Assembly: GCA_951217055.1 (NCBI GenBank)
Contig: OX578286.1
Location: 30,014,720-30,078,719, forward strand
Reading direction: 5' to 3'
Source of the DNA: Gerris lacustris
Taxonomy: Eukaryota; Arthropoda; Insecta; Hemiptera; Gerridae
Length of the DNA: 64,000 nt
The notes beneath the pieces are model-generated. The model was not told the DNA's origin. It did not search any database and worked only from the letters and a program-made list of their open reading frames with translations. The position numbers and the translations under genes are program-made. Shown here one piece after another: positions 32,701 through 46,900 of this stretch. Within the stretch, counting starts at the first letter, position 1, and each line of letters starts with the position of its first letter.

Positions 32701-35700
32701 TTTTCCAGGTTTTGCTTCCGTTTTCGGTTCAAGAGTTATAGAGTTAAGTGAAAGGTGAGTTTAATTGAAGCTAATAATGTATTTATTTATGTTAATTTTA
32801 TTCAATTATTTTAATGTAAAAAGGAACATGTGGAAGAGGACCTAATAGCAATAAACAAATTATAGATTTTGAAAACCAAAAGCAGTTTACAAAGAAAATA
32901 GAATTGAGGAAAATTATATAGAAGGCTAAAGCGAAATTATAAGCTGTAGCTTGGAACATAATGATAAATTATTTTAAAATCTATTTTGCAACGAAGTTCC
33001 TTATGGCACGTTCTGGAGCCCGGGAGTGAATCCGAAAAAAACGACCAAAATCACCGTCACAAAATCACCGTCACGCAAAATCCGTCACGAAATCTACAGA
33101 TGACGATAACTTGAGTAAAAGATCACCGAGTTAGATGAAATTTGGTACACATGTTCATTTTACCAATGCCCAGGCTGAGTTCGTCGGAAAACGTTATCCG
33201 CCCAAGCGTTCACGCGCAACGCTCGCGTGAACGTAAGCTTCAAAAGAAGGGAAAAAGTGTTATTAAGGAAGCCTGTTACTTGACTTGTTTTGATTATTTT
33301 TTTTTATATGTGTCATAAATGTCACTTTGTTTTGTAAATAAATAAAATATAATCATGTAAAATTTCACCCTGATACAAGCAGAAGCTGTAGAGTAGGGAA
33401 GAGATATATTTTATAATATTTTAAATTAGTAGGCCGGGAAGGTAGAAAACAGTCCTATTTCAATCCAAACTCCTTTAACAAACATACTCTTTCACTATAA
33501 ACTCATCATGATCAACTTTTTTCTTTTATTCAATATATATTTATAGTAAGACGCTTGCTTTAATTATACAAATAATGATTTTCTTTTAATTTTGCCTTAA
33601 CTCTGCTAGGTACAAAGAGTTCGTTACTTTTAATTTTGTCTCTTTTCTAACTCCGCCATTTATAAGTCGTTAGCAATGTATACATACTTAGCAGTGTGAT
33701 TTTATAATTTATATTTAATGAAAAATGTAAGGAACTTCGTTCCTACCGGGTGTCCCGTGACACCACACGTATTTTTTTTAACTATGTACAACTTACTTAA
33801 CCCAAATTTTCACATACACATAATAATATTAAATTTAATTCCCATTATATCTAATTTAATTTTTTTCCTCTACCCGAACTGCACCTCTTTCTTTTTAGAG
33901 GTGTACATCTATCCATATTATCATTTGTTTAATGTTTTAATGCAATAAATACATCAGTTAATATATAATTTATATATTTTAGGTTTTTGGAGTTCAAAAA
34001 GGATGCTCATTGGTTAATTATGGTGAGTACTGGTTATAATGATTTTTATTTGTCCTAAAGTTGTAACTAAAATTTTATTACTTTGACCGAAATTCTTTAT
34101 TCTTGATTAGCACTGTTACAATAGGACCAATAAGAAAGTTTATCTCTGGCATTCATGTTGGCCAACCTATGTAAGGAGAAAAATAAAGCCACCAGACAGT
34201 TATCCTAAAATATCTAGTGGCATTTTTGTTTGCCTAGTTGGGCTGACCTTCTAGATGTCAATATCTGGAGCTATTGTTGGCTTACTGCCCCAGTTTTTTT
34301 TATTTTCCTATGCTGTCAAATTTTAACTTTCTTTTTGATTCTACTATAGAAGGATAGCAATTTCTAAATATTAAGCAAATGTAAATTACACCCTTTGGCT
34401 TCTGACCCCCTCAATAAATAGCTGATAAGGAAGGTTTCAAAGTTAAAAAATCGATCTTTAAGAACACAATCCTTTTATTACTTTATCAATTTAAAGTCTA
34501 TGATGTTTTGTTTTAGTTTTACGCGCCGTGGTGTGCTCACTGCAAAAGACTTGAACCGGTTTGGTTGCACGTGGCGCAGTCACTTTACCAGACAGAAATA
34601 AAAGTTGGCAGAGTCGATTGCACACGCTATACTTCTGTCGCTACTCATTTTAACATAAATGGCTTCCCTACTATCATGTTGTAAGTATTATCATCAGTAA
34701 ATTTATACAGGGTGGCTAAAAAAAAGTTCCAGATTGGTCAATTTTTCCCAGTAGTATCAAGTTTTACAAAGAAATTTTATGTATAAAAGTTTAAGGGTTA
34801 ATAGCTATATGCCCTTGGGGTAACCCTGAAAAGGCCCTTTAAGAGGCTACTTTAAAATTTTAAATGAGAACGCAGAGTTTAAATCCATATAAAATAAATA
34901 ATAATCGTTGTCCAAAACTTCCTGAGTTAGGGCTTTTAAAGTTCAAATATTATTGGAATTAGTTTTACCATTGGAGACTTAGGCACAATGATGAGCCACA
35001 TATTCTCTATGGCAAACCGGACCTGGTGGCTGAGATTAAGAAAAATAGGCTCAGATGGCTAGGTCACGTTGAGAGAATGCCAGAGAATAGGGCGGCTAAA
35101 AAGTTGCATGATGGTAAACCTGGCGGAAAAAGACTTAGAGGCCGTCCAAGACTGAGATGGCTAGATCAGGTGGAGAGCGACTGAGGAGGGTAGGAGTGAG
35201 GAGGTGGAGGGCTGTTGCACAACAGCGGGAACTCTGGAGGAGCGAAGTGTTGCAGGCCCAGGCTCTTCGAGAGCTGTAGTGCCGAGGATGATGATGATGA
35301 TGATGAGTTTTACCCATGGGTGGGGGGAAATGGTCCAAAGATGCCACAAGTTCTTAAATTGTAACCGGAAGGATTGTAGTCTTATGTTAAGGCCCGGCCA
35401 CACTGAAAGCTACACCACGTGAGCTAGCTATGTCTGAAAATTTCTGTTCTGTTATAATGAATAGATCGAGACACTAAGCTGGCTAGCTACACTACGTCAA
35501 TCACCTAAATGTAGCTAGCGTAGCTCACATAGCTCGCAGATGTAGTATAGATAGCTCACATCGCGTAGCTTTCTGTGTGGCCACGCCACCTAAATATAGC
35601 TAGCGTAGCTCTCATAGCTCGCAGATGTAGCATAGATAGCTCACATCGCGTAGCTTTCTATGTGGCCACCCCATCTAACTATAGCTAGCGTAGCTCTCAT

Positions 35701-38700
35701 AGCTCGCAGATGTAGCATAGATAGCTCACATCCTGTAGCTTTCTGTGCAGCCACCCTACCTAAATATAGCTAGCGTAGCTCTCATAGCTCGCAGATGTAG
35801 CATAGATAGCTCACATCGCGAAGCTTTCTATGTGGCCACGCCATCTAAATATAGCTAGTGTAGCTCTCATAGCTCGCAGATGTAGCATAGATAGCTCACA
35901 TCGCGTAGCTTTCTATGTGGCCACGCCATCTAAATATAGCTAGCGTAGCTCTCATAGCTCGCAGATGTAGCATAGATAGCTCACATCGTGTAGCTTTCTG
36001 TGTGGCCACGCCACCTAAATATAGCTAATGTAGCTCTCATAGCTCGCAGACGTAGCATAGATAGCTCACATCCTGTAGCTTTCTGTGTAGCCACCCTACC
36101 TAAATATAGCTAGCGTAGCTCTCATAGCTCGCAGATGTAGCATAGATAGCTCACATCGTGTAGCTTTCTGTGTGGCCACGCCACCTAAATATAGCTAGTG
36201 TAGCTCTCATAGCTCGCAGATGTAGCATAGATAGCTCACATCGCGTAGCTTTCTATGTGGCCACACCATCTAAATATAGCTAGTGTAGCTCTCATAGCTC
36301 GCAGATGTAGCATAGATAGCTCACATCGCGTAGCTTTCTATGTGGCCACGCCATCTAAATATAGCTAGCGTAGCTCTCATAGCTCGCAGATGTAGCATAG
36401 ATAGCTCACATCGTGTAGCTTTCTGTGTGGCCACGCCACCTAAATATAGCTAATGTAGCTCTCATAGCTCGCAGACGTAGCATAGATAGCTCACATGGTG
36501 TAGCTTTCTGTGTAGCCACCCTACCTAAATATAGCTAGCGTAGCTCTCATAGCTCGCAGATGTAGCATAGATAGCTCACATCGTGTAGCTTTCTGTGTGG
36601 CCACGCCACCTAAATATAGCTAGTGTAGCTCTCATAGCTCGCAGATGTAGCATAGATAGCTCACATCGCGTAGCTTTCTATGTGGCCACGCCATCTAAAT
36701 ATAGCTAGCGTAGCTCTCATAGCTCGCAGATGTAGCATAGATAGCTCACATCGTGTAGCTTTCTGTGTGGCCACGCCACCTAAATATAGCTAATGTAGCT
36801 CTCATAGCTCGCAGACGTAGCATAGATAGCTCACATGGTGTAGCTTTCTGTGTAGCCACCCTACCTAAATATAGCTAGCGTAGCTCTCATAGCTCGCAGA
36901 TGTAGCATAGATAGCTCACATCTCGTAGCTTTCGTGTGGCCGAGCCTTTAGACTGAAAACTATAGCCTAATCTTCACAGATTAAAATAAAATGCTATTGG
37001 TTTTTAAGTTTTTATTGGATTTTTCTAACGATATGAATCAATAGTTTGAGGCCCTACTCAATCAATTTAACAAGGTTATTTGTGGTATTTTGTAGCTAAC
37101 TTTATTTTTTTGTTTGATATTAGTGTTAAGGGAGACGAAAGAGAAGTTATATTCCGAGGTGATAGAACCAAGGAAGAGATACTAAAGTTTACACATAGGA
37201 TGCACGGACCTCCTGCTCAACAGGTCACTAAGATGGAGAGTTTCAAGCTACTAGAAGATACTAGAGATCTGTTCTTCATGTACGTCGGGTCCTATACAAC
37301 TGAGTTGTGGGTAAGATCATACATAGTCTATTGACAAAAATCTCAATAAAAGAAGGGACGGTGATTCTATGTTGTAGGGCTTATCCTTTTCTTTAGCCTC
37401 TGAAACAGTACGCAGCTTCAGGTAATGGTAGCCCAAATTCAAGAACCCAGTTTAGTCCAAACAACAGAACATCTTTATGTTTAACTACTGTCACTTGTAA
37501 ATGTTTATACCTCTTAAAACCCTTGACCCTATCCTGTCCCTATCCAAGTGTTTCTATAGGAACTCCTGTATACACTAACAACCCAGGAACATATGACAAT
37601 TTGGGAGAACCAATTTGTTTCCAAATGTCTTCACTTATTATTGTTCTTGCAGCCCCTAGATCATACAACATAGCAAATAGCGTTGGGAACCAATTGATTG
37701 AAAACAGTCAACTAAACGGTTGTTTTAAAATATTCATTCATTCGGTTGTGGATATCTAGTTTTCATTCGACTGATATCAGTCTATAATAGTTTGGAGTTG
37801 TATTAGTTGTAATTCAGGCGTATATATGTGGACGTGTGTATAACGAGATAACGAGTGTCAGGCGCCTTCTCACCCCTCCTCTGCTCTGAGACCTTCACCG
37901 TTTTTCCCTTTCCCCAACCCAAAACCGAAAAACATGCGAATGAAACATTCGAATGAAAAATTCGATTGGATTCAGTCTCAGTCTATATTTTTTCATTCGA
38001 ATGAAAACGATGTTGTAGCAGGCTGTAGTTTGGGACGAGATAACGAGTGTCAAGCGCCTTCTCACTCACACCCCCCCTTCAGCTCTGAAGCCTTTACGGC
38101 CTCCACCGTACTACTCCTATATAAAAAAAAACCATTCAATTGAAACATTCGACTTGCGGGTTCAGTCTCGGTCTATATCTTTATTCGTATATCCTATACC
38201 CGCTATGAGACTGTTTTTTCCTGAATCAACTTATTCATTCGGTTGTTTTTTCTAGTCGGTTGTCCCAACGCTAATAGCTAATCTTTTTTCCGTTGTAAAT
38301 AGAATAAAGTTGATATCAAGAAGCTATTAGAGATTTTCATAACGTGGAGTACAACGACATATCAAGCAAGATATCAAGAATTAGTGTGGCACCTTTTATC
38401 CTACTATTGGATGAATGAGTCTAAAATGGTCACATAAGTGTAACGTGTGATCCTGCTTGGAATTTAAAGCGTGGTTGTTTGAACGTGTTTCAATTTCCGG
38501 TATTCACATTTGTTTTGATTCAAAGTTAAGTGTACAGAAGGTTGAAATCAATATGAGACCATCTGTAGACTAATTTCAACGAACCATCCAAATTTATTCA
38601 AAATTGGTTGCGTGCTTTTATACAGATTTTGGAAAAAATAGATGCTCATGCAAGAAAGAAAGCAATAGGTCCAGAAGGTTGAAATATGATCATTATAAGG

Positions 38701-41700
38701 AGTATTGCTTCCGAGCTTACCAAAGGTAACGGAAACTATGTGATCGTTCTGGAGAAGCAAAAATTCCAAGACAGAAATCCGTTTCACACATCAGGGAACA
38801 TTTTTGGTTCTGTGTCTGTCTGTCGCTCAATTATTTGCAAACCAACACATCTTAAAAACTACTCGTCCGATTTTATTGAAATTTGTATGGTAGGTCATAA
38901 TTAGCCCATTGGACCCATATAAGTTTCAACCTTATTTGTTTCTCTTCCTCATGCAGACAAACATACACTTATTTGCACCTATATCTTCAAAAGTACTTAT
39001 CTGTATAACTGTATAATCTGAATTAAATGTATAACTTCCTTTATTTAATTTTTTTTTTTTTTTTTTTTAAATTTCACAGGAGACGTACTATAACCTGGCA
39101 TGGAAATTTCAACCTGTTGCTTTTTTCTACTCAACCTCATTTGAACTTATGAACAGAGTAAGAAACTAAACAATTTTAAAACTTAATATTTTGTATTTAG
39201 TTAAATGTTCATATAAAATGTCAGTAAAAAAAAATACAACAGAGGGGGAAGAAATTACTCAATTTATTTAAAAATGAATTATTATTTATACAAAAAAAGC
39301 TATTTTAAAAGTATGAGTTTGCCAATTATAAGGTTAATACTGCTGATAGAATGAAACGCCATGTGATATATTACATATATAGTTGTATAAACCATTTGGC
39401 AGGCCAACCCTTCCTGTGGTGTTGCACCCTGATTTATTTTTACTACGTCAAGATCCTAATACTAAACTCTTGCACTATACTAGTCACAATATTAGAGTTG
39501 ATTTTCAAATAGTGTGGGAAAACAAAGGGAGAGCCAATGAGAGCTCAATATCAAAATCTTAAGCTCTCATTGGCTCCCCACTCCAGTGTTGTACCCTGCA
39601 TTGTTTATTATGTTACGATCCTAATACTAAACTCTTGCACTATACTAGTCACAATATTGGAGTTGATTTTTAATAATTGTGGGAAAACAAAGGGAGAACC
39701 AATGAGAGCTCAATATCAAAATCTTAAGCTCTCGTTGGCTCCCCACTCCAGTGTTGCACCCTGCATTGTTTATTATGTTACGATCCTAATACTAAACTCT
39801 TGCACTATACTAGTCACAATATTGGAGTTGATTTTTAATAATTGTGGGAAAACAAAGGGAGAACCAATGAGAGCTCATTATCAAAATCTTAAACTCTCAT
39901 TGGCTCCCCACTCCAGTGTTGTACCCTGCATTGTTTATTATGTTACATTCCTAATACTAAACTCTTGCACTATACTAGTCACAATATTGGAGTTGATTTT
40001 TAATAATTGTGGGAAAACAAAGGGAGAACCAATGAGAGCTCAATATCAAAATCTTAAGCTCTCATTGGCTCCCCACTCCAGTTTTTTTATTTTCTTAATT
40101 TAAGTCTTAAGGTCTTTTACATAAGGACTACAACAAACATTTTTTCTTCTGGAGTGTGAGCACTGTGATGATTAGAAAGTTTAATTTACTTTATAAGACT
40201 ATATTTAGTTTAAAGTATAATTAATTAATCAATAAGTTATTTACCAATTTTTTAACTTTATTTTTTAGTATACAAAAGTTCAAATGGATCCTGCTGTAAT
40301 GGTGTTTAAGGAAAAGAAATATTATACTTTCCAACGTAAGTAGAGAAGTTTGCAAGTGGTTTTTTAATTACTGTGTTTCAAATTAGTTTGCATAGTTTGA
40401 ATAACATTAGTTTTTATTTATTTATTCCAAGCTTACCAAAGGTAACCGAAGCTATGTGATCATTCTAAAGAACAAAAATATTTTGTTTCCAATTTAAAAA
40501 ATTCCAAGACAGAAATCCGTTTTAGACATCAGGGAACATTTTTTGGTTCCGTGTCGGTCTCTCACTCAATTTTTGCAAATCAACATATCTTAAAAACTAC
40601 TCCTCCGATTTTAATGAAATTTGTTTTTTGGGTCATGATTAGCCTATTGTTGGTCCCATATAAGTTTCAACCTTCTGCGCTCATTTATTTCTCTCCCACA
40701 TATGCACAAATATACATTTATTTACACTTATAGCTTCAAAAGTTCTTATCTGATTTGTGTGAAACTATTATAGTTTATCAAACCTAACCTGCAGATAGCC
40801 CCAGATTAATTTGAACCATCTGCGCTCTTTAATTTTGCTTAATTGATACTTATCTAAAATCATATATATATATTTTTTTTTTTTTATTCTGTCGATCTTT
40901 ATTTAGTTGGATTATTAATTTTTTTCCAGCTGAAGGAGATATGATGTTAAATGAAAGCTTATCTGATTGGGTTAACACTGAAAGATTCAATACTTTTGTA
41001 AAAATTACTAAAGGAAATATTCATCAGGTTTGTACACAATATGTACTTGTTATTATATTTATACAATTTAGATTAATGTTATATCCAGTGTCCCTCAGTT
41101 TGAGTACTGAAGGCAATTTTTTATTTTGTATGTTTTTAAGAAAAAAGTTTTTCTTTATTTCTTGTTCAATTTTTTGAAAACTTAAATTTCTCTCACTGAA
41201 GCAGTCAGTGGCTAACAACCTTTTTTTCTACGAACTTCTCTTTCAAGAGTACCGTTGAGATCTTGATTTTACATTTTGCCGGGATATCATTTTCGGGCCC
41301 TTCTATTACATTAATTTTTAGGAGCTTTAACATTTTCAATTTCTGATGAGATTTTGGGGTATAGCCCTTCCGTTGTACCCATTTATGTCTTGTTATCTTC
41401 AAAATTTTATTTTCAAAATCTAACCTTGCTATTTCTTTGCCAGCATGGCGTCTGTCTTACATCTAAATAAAGATTCAAATGCGCCTTACATCTAAATAAA
41501 GATTCAAATGTGCCTTACATCTAAATAAAGATTCAAATGCTCCATAAATCTAAATAAAGATTCAAATGCGCCTTACATCTAAATAAAGATTCAAATGCTC
41601 CTTACATCCAAATAAAGATTCAAATGCGCCTTACATCTAAATAAAGATTCAAATGCTCCTTACATCCAAATAAAGATTCAAATGCTCCTTACATCCATAT

Positions 41701-43938
41701 AAAGATTCAAATGCGCCTTACATCTAAATAAAGATTCAAATGCACCTTACATATAAATAAAGATTTAAATGCGCCTTACATCTAAATAAAGATTCAATTG
41801 CTCCATAAATCTAAATAAAGATTCAAATGCTCCTTAATCTAAATAAAGATTCAAATGCTCTTTACATCTACATAAAGATCCAATATCCATGATAGACTGC
41901 CTAAATTTGACTTGTTGTCAAAAAAAAAAAAAAGGAAGATTTTCCCTTTGAAAGAGGGTGTATCTTATATTTGATGCATTAATGTCTTTTCCAAATTTTT
42001 TTGTCCGAAAATTGGGATACACCTTATATTCGGTGCAACACGGTAATTTGAGGTACAGAAATTATCACCTGAGTTTCTTCCTATTTGGTAGCCACGAAAG
42101 ATTTTACTTTTACTTATTTCCTAATCAATTATTTATTTTAATTATTCTGTTTCAGTTTTATCACACCAATAAGTACATGGTAGTTGCTGTTATCACTGAA
42201 AATATACTTGAAGAAGTTCCTGAAGATATGCTTATGTAAGTTTATTTTTTTATTTCTTATCAAATATTTGAAACTTATTCATGCACGAATGAAAATCTTA
42301 ACAGCATTTATTGTCAAAAATAAAAAATTAAATTAAAAAAATAACAAAAGACTTTAGCATGTGTGTAATATTCACCGTTTTGATGAGTATTAATCCTTTG
42401 GTGGGAACATTAGGTGACACCTCTACAGCACCAACTTTGACCTATTAAAAATGGGCAGCCACTTTAAGCCCCCATTTACATGATCCAAGTATACTTTGAC
42501 CAAGTCAGTTTCTACTTTGACTCTTCTCGGATCGTGTAAAAAGGGTGTCCAACACAACTTGAACATGTAAGTTGAGTTGGACGGGCTCCAGCTTTTTTTT
42601 AATCAAAACAGACTTTGATAAAAAACAAAAATGGCGCCCACCTGAATAATTATGAGAATGAGCTGTCAAAAAATGACAAAGATGTGAGTTTATGTGTTTT
42701 GTTTTTTTAATAGAACTTTATACAGGGTGTCCCACATAAGGTGTAACACAGAAAAACCTGATGTTCTACATCACATTTCTGACAAAAAATGTTATATAAC
42801 ATAATGGTTGATCGACCTTCGTTTTCGAGATATATCGATTTTTCAATTATCTCATTTTCTGGTGACTTTTTCCCATTAAAAACGTTAAAGCGTAAAATCT
42901 AAAAAAGATAAAAACAAAAAAGATTTTGTAAACAATTCACTTTTTCTATACTATATTATTCAATTTTTTCATTTTCTTAATACAAGGAGTGATATTTTTT
43001 TATTTATTGTTACCCTTTCTATTTTTTCACCAAGTCTTAGGGTCATTCAAAGTCATAGAAACTGATAAACTTGTCATTTATTACATCATTTTCATCCAAA
43101 TAAGTTTGTAAACTTGAAGCAAACTAGGTAACAATTTATATCATTTTAAAGGTTATTAAATGCGCCAGTTTTACATGACGTCAAATTTATTCATTTACCA
43201 TACAAATTAAAAAGTTATGCTAGGAAGAACGTTGACCACAAATTTCTTATTAACCAAATCTTTGTATTTAGAAGTTTATAAAAATTATTTAATAAGAGTA
43301 TTATGGGCAAGCAGCATGACAGTTTTAAAGCAAATTTCCTCACCTTTTGAATGGTGAAAACCCCATCTTTATATCTTTTTTAGATTTTACGCTATAACGT
43401 TTTTAATGGGTAAAAGTCACCAGAAAATGAGATAATTGAAAAATCGATATATCTCGAAAACGAAGGTCGATCAACCATTATGTTATATAACATTTTTTGT
43501 CAGAAATGTGATGTAGAACATCAGGTTTTTCTGTGTTACACTTAATGTGGGACACCCTGTATATCACCACTGTTTTAAAACTTAATAAGTGCATCAGCTG
43601 TACAAATAAGAATCGGCTGTATAAATAAGAATCGGCTGTACAAATAAGAATCGGCTGTACAAATAAGAATCGGCTGTATAAATAAGAATCGGCTATATAA
43701 ATAAGAATCAGCTGTACAAATAAAAATCGGCTGTACAAATAAGAATCGGCTGTATAAATAAGAATCTTTCCAATGTTTAAACATTGTACTTTCAGGCAAT
43801 AATTGATATTGTTCAATTTAAATTATATTAATATGTATAAATTTTAATTTCAGGTTTAGAAATATTGTGGAGAATATCATTATCAACCATCGAGACAAAT
43901 ACCACAGGTAAAATTAATTAAACTTCTTTTTTAACAAA

Positions 43939-43997
<59 letters not shown>

Positions 43998-46900
43998 CTC
44001 ATGTATTTAGTACTCATATATAATTATTTAAAAAAAAAAACGAAATTAATTCATCAAACATTATTGCTATACTACTGTTTCGGGTAAAAATGATTTTATT
44101 TCATTCCCCGTTAAGTTTAAGGCTACCCTTCTCTTTCATACTCACTGGACTAAAGAGAGTGTGATATCTCCTTCTCTTTCCAACAAAAAAAGGGGAGGAT
44201 ATCTCTTACTCCTACTACTGTTTAGTTTAAAACTACCCTTCTCTTTCTTACTCACTGGACTAAAAAGAGTGTGATATCTCCTACCCTTTCCAACAAAGAA
44301 AGGGAGGATATCTCTTACTCCTACTACTGTCTAGTTTAAGACTACCCTTCTCTTTCTTAATCACTGGACTAAAGCAGTGCCGGATTTCCCACTAGGCACT
44401 GTAGGCACGTGCCTAGGGGCGCCAGCACCAGGGGGTGGCAGCGGGGACGGTCTTATCTCTGAGATGGCTGTTGACAACCTTATAGACGAGTTTTCAGCAA
44501 TTAATACAAGAAGAAAACCAATGTAAAGTAAATTTATCTACGATTGTTACAAAATTATATAAACTTTTGTATCTCTGTTTAGATGCGTAGAAAGTGATTC
44601 TTTACGTACTTGTATTCATTGCGCATGGGCGTCTCATAATTTCTCCTTTTTTCCGCCCTAGGGTGGTAAAAAAGAAGAATTCTTCACCTTTACGCACGAT
44701 TAGCGAGTTTGTATAAATTTAACAAAACTAATTTGCTGTTTGTTTAATAAAAGTAATTGTTTATATCGAGTTTTTTGTGAAAATCAATGAGTGATTTAAG
44801 TGATTATGACGAATATGAGGAGAATAATAAGCCTCCCGAAATAATTATTTAGGTACAAAATACAACTAATGAATTAATGTCATCTTAACCAAAAGAGAAA
44901 TACGAATTTGCATACAGGAAGTTTATTTTTTTATGTATTTATTATTTAAATCTAACAATCGTAGATAAAGTACGGTACGCAACTCGTGCAAAAACAGCAT
45001 TTTGCTTTGCTCGTGTGGTTTTACTATCCTCGCTGTCGCTCGGGTGCAAACTCCACACTCAAAATGCTACTTTCGGCCCTCAACGTGGAATGTACTATTA
45101 AATTGAAATATGTTGACAAGTGTGCAGTGTGTTAATTTGTTTATTTTTTATTTAGCTATGGATATTTTTATTAGTGTAATAAATATCCATTACATTCTTT
45201 TCTGTAACAATCTTTTGTTCTGATATCAGAAAACAATTTAAAATGGCAAGTAGCTATGTAACTAGAAATCCACCAGGTTTTTTTAAATAGATTTTAATAG
45301 GTTATGCACAATCGTAAAATTAATAAACTGTAACAGAACTGTTTGTATTTTTGTTTACCTAACCAACAATACAAATCATATTATAGGCTAAATACGAGTA
45401 TTATTAAGAAAACATTTTCAAATTTTGGTCTGACGTGTCTTGTGTGACCTAAACAAACAACATTTGACCAAATATGCTACTGTACTCAAAAATCAGTGAG
45501 GCATCTTTTTCGCAGGAACTGTCCTTTGGTGAATAGAGAGTAGGTATTTATTTAAAGTGGGGGGGGGGGTCGCTTTAAATATAGTTTCTAGGGTTGGAAA
45601 ATTATTAAATCCGGCCCTGGACCAAAGAGAGTGTGATAAGTTATAATTGGTGCTAAAATTGCAATCAATCAAGCAAAATCTCAATCAGCAAAATAGTTCC
45701 TAAATTATTTAGCGTTAAAATATCAAATTGAAAAAGCCAATATTTTCAAAATGGCGGATATTAAAACGAAATTCTGTCGAAATGTTTGTCTTATAAAGAG
45801 GTATAATTTGAGCAAATTTAAGCGTAATCATGAAAAATTTTCAGTTTTTTTACAAATTTTTGCTGTCTTAGAAAAATTGGATTAATGAAGTAACAAATTT
45901 CTGATTTTTCGGGCAGCACAACAAAATTTAAGGACTTTTTTTGTATTTTTGTACCAAGTTTCAACTTCCTAGCTTAAAAATTGTGGGAGTTATGCACAGA
46001 AATTCATACAGACACACTTGCAGACAGATAGACAGACAGATATCTTGTTAAAAATCACTAAAATCTTCTTGAAAACACCCAAAATGGAGAACTCCGTGGA
46101 AATCTGGGTTTCGGATTTTTTGGGAGAAAGCAATACTTTTCCCTTAGGTAAGGTAAAATAAAAAAAAATCTAATCCATTAAAATAGCAATTTAACCAAAT
46201 TTCTAATCTCAAGAAAAATTTAGTTTTTAGGGTCCGTAGGCAAAACCAAGGACCCTTATATTTTCCTGCTCTCATGGCTACACCTTTTGTCCGATCACTT
46301 TGAAATTTGGCATATATATGTATAGTACTTACCTACACATTTTAAAAACCTAGCGACTTAAAAAAAATTATATTTCAAAAACTTAAGAGTTAATTTTAAA
46401 TTTTTTTTGGAGACCCTGTGGGGTGAAAAGCTTGAAGTTGGTGTGAAAAGCACCCCCCCCCCCCCCCCCCTACTCTACTCCTACATCTAAATAAAGATTC
46501 AAATGCGACTTACATCTAAATAAAGATTCAAATGTGCCTTACATCTAAATAACTACTCTATACTCTTACTCTTAACTACTCTACTCTTCAAGACCTTTAA
46601 CTACGATATACAACATGTCGTGCTTACTAAGAACTTTTTGTTTAGTCTTCCGCCTTATTGAAAATATTTTATTTGTGCCGAATTTCGTTAAAATCGATGA
46701 TTTTTACGCCAGTTAAGTTATCGTAACACAAACTTTTTAAAGCAAAGTCTCTAAAATGAAGAACTTACTACGCTCGTTCAATTAGATGATTTTGTAAATT
46801 ACTAAACTTCTGGGCTGATTTGGACAAAATTTGGTATACGTGTTTAGAAAAATCAAACCCTGACGCAAAATAGATAAATGAATTTTTATCCCAAATTTGG

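Noticed and set aside
35135..35422. His-rich and Met-rich ORFs
   Set aside because: Arise from the GAT microsatellite tail of the RTE fragment read in other frames.
39537..40103. 188-codon ORF
   Set aside because: Produced by a 165-bp tandem repeat whose period is a multiple of three; no protein family, intronic, non-coding look.
43478..43816. Repetitive ORFs (YLYSRFLFVQ type)
   Set aside because: Translation of the 19-bp minisatellite and the MITE end on the minus strand.
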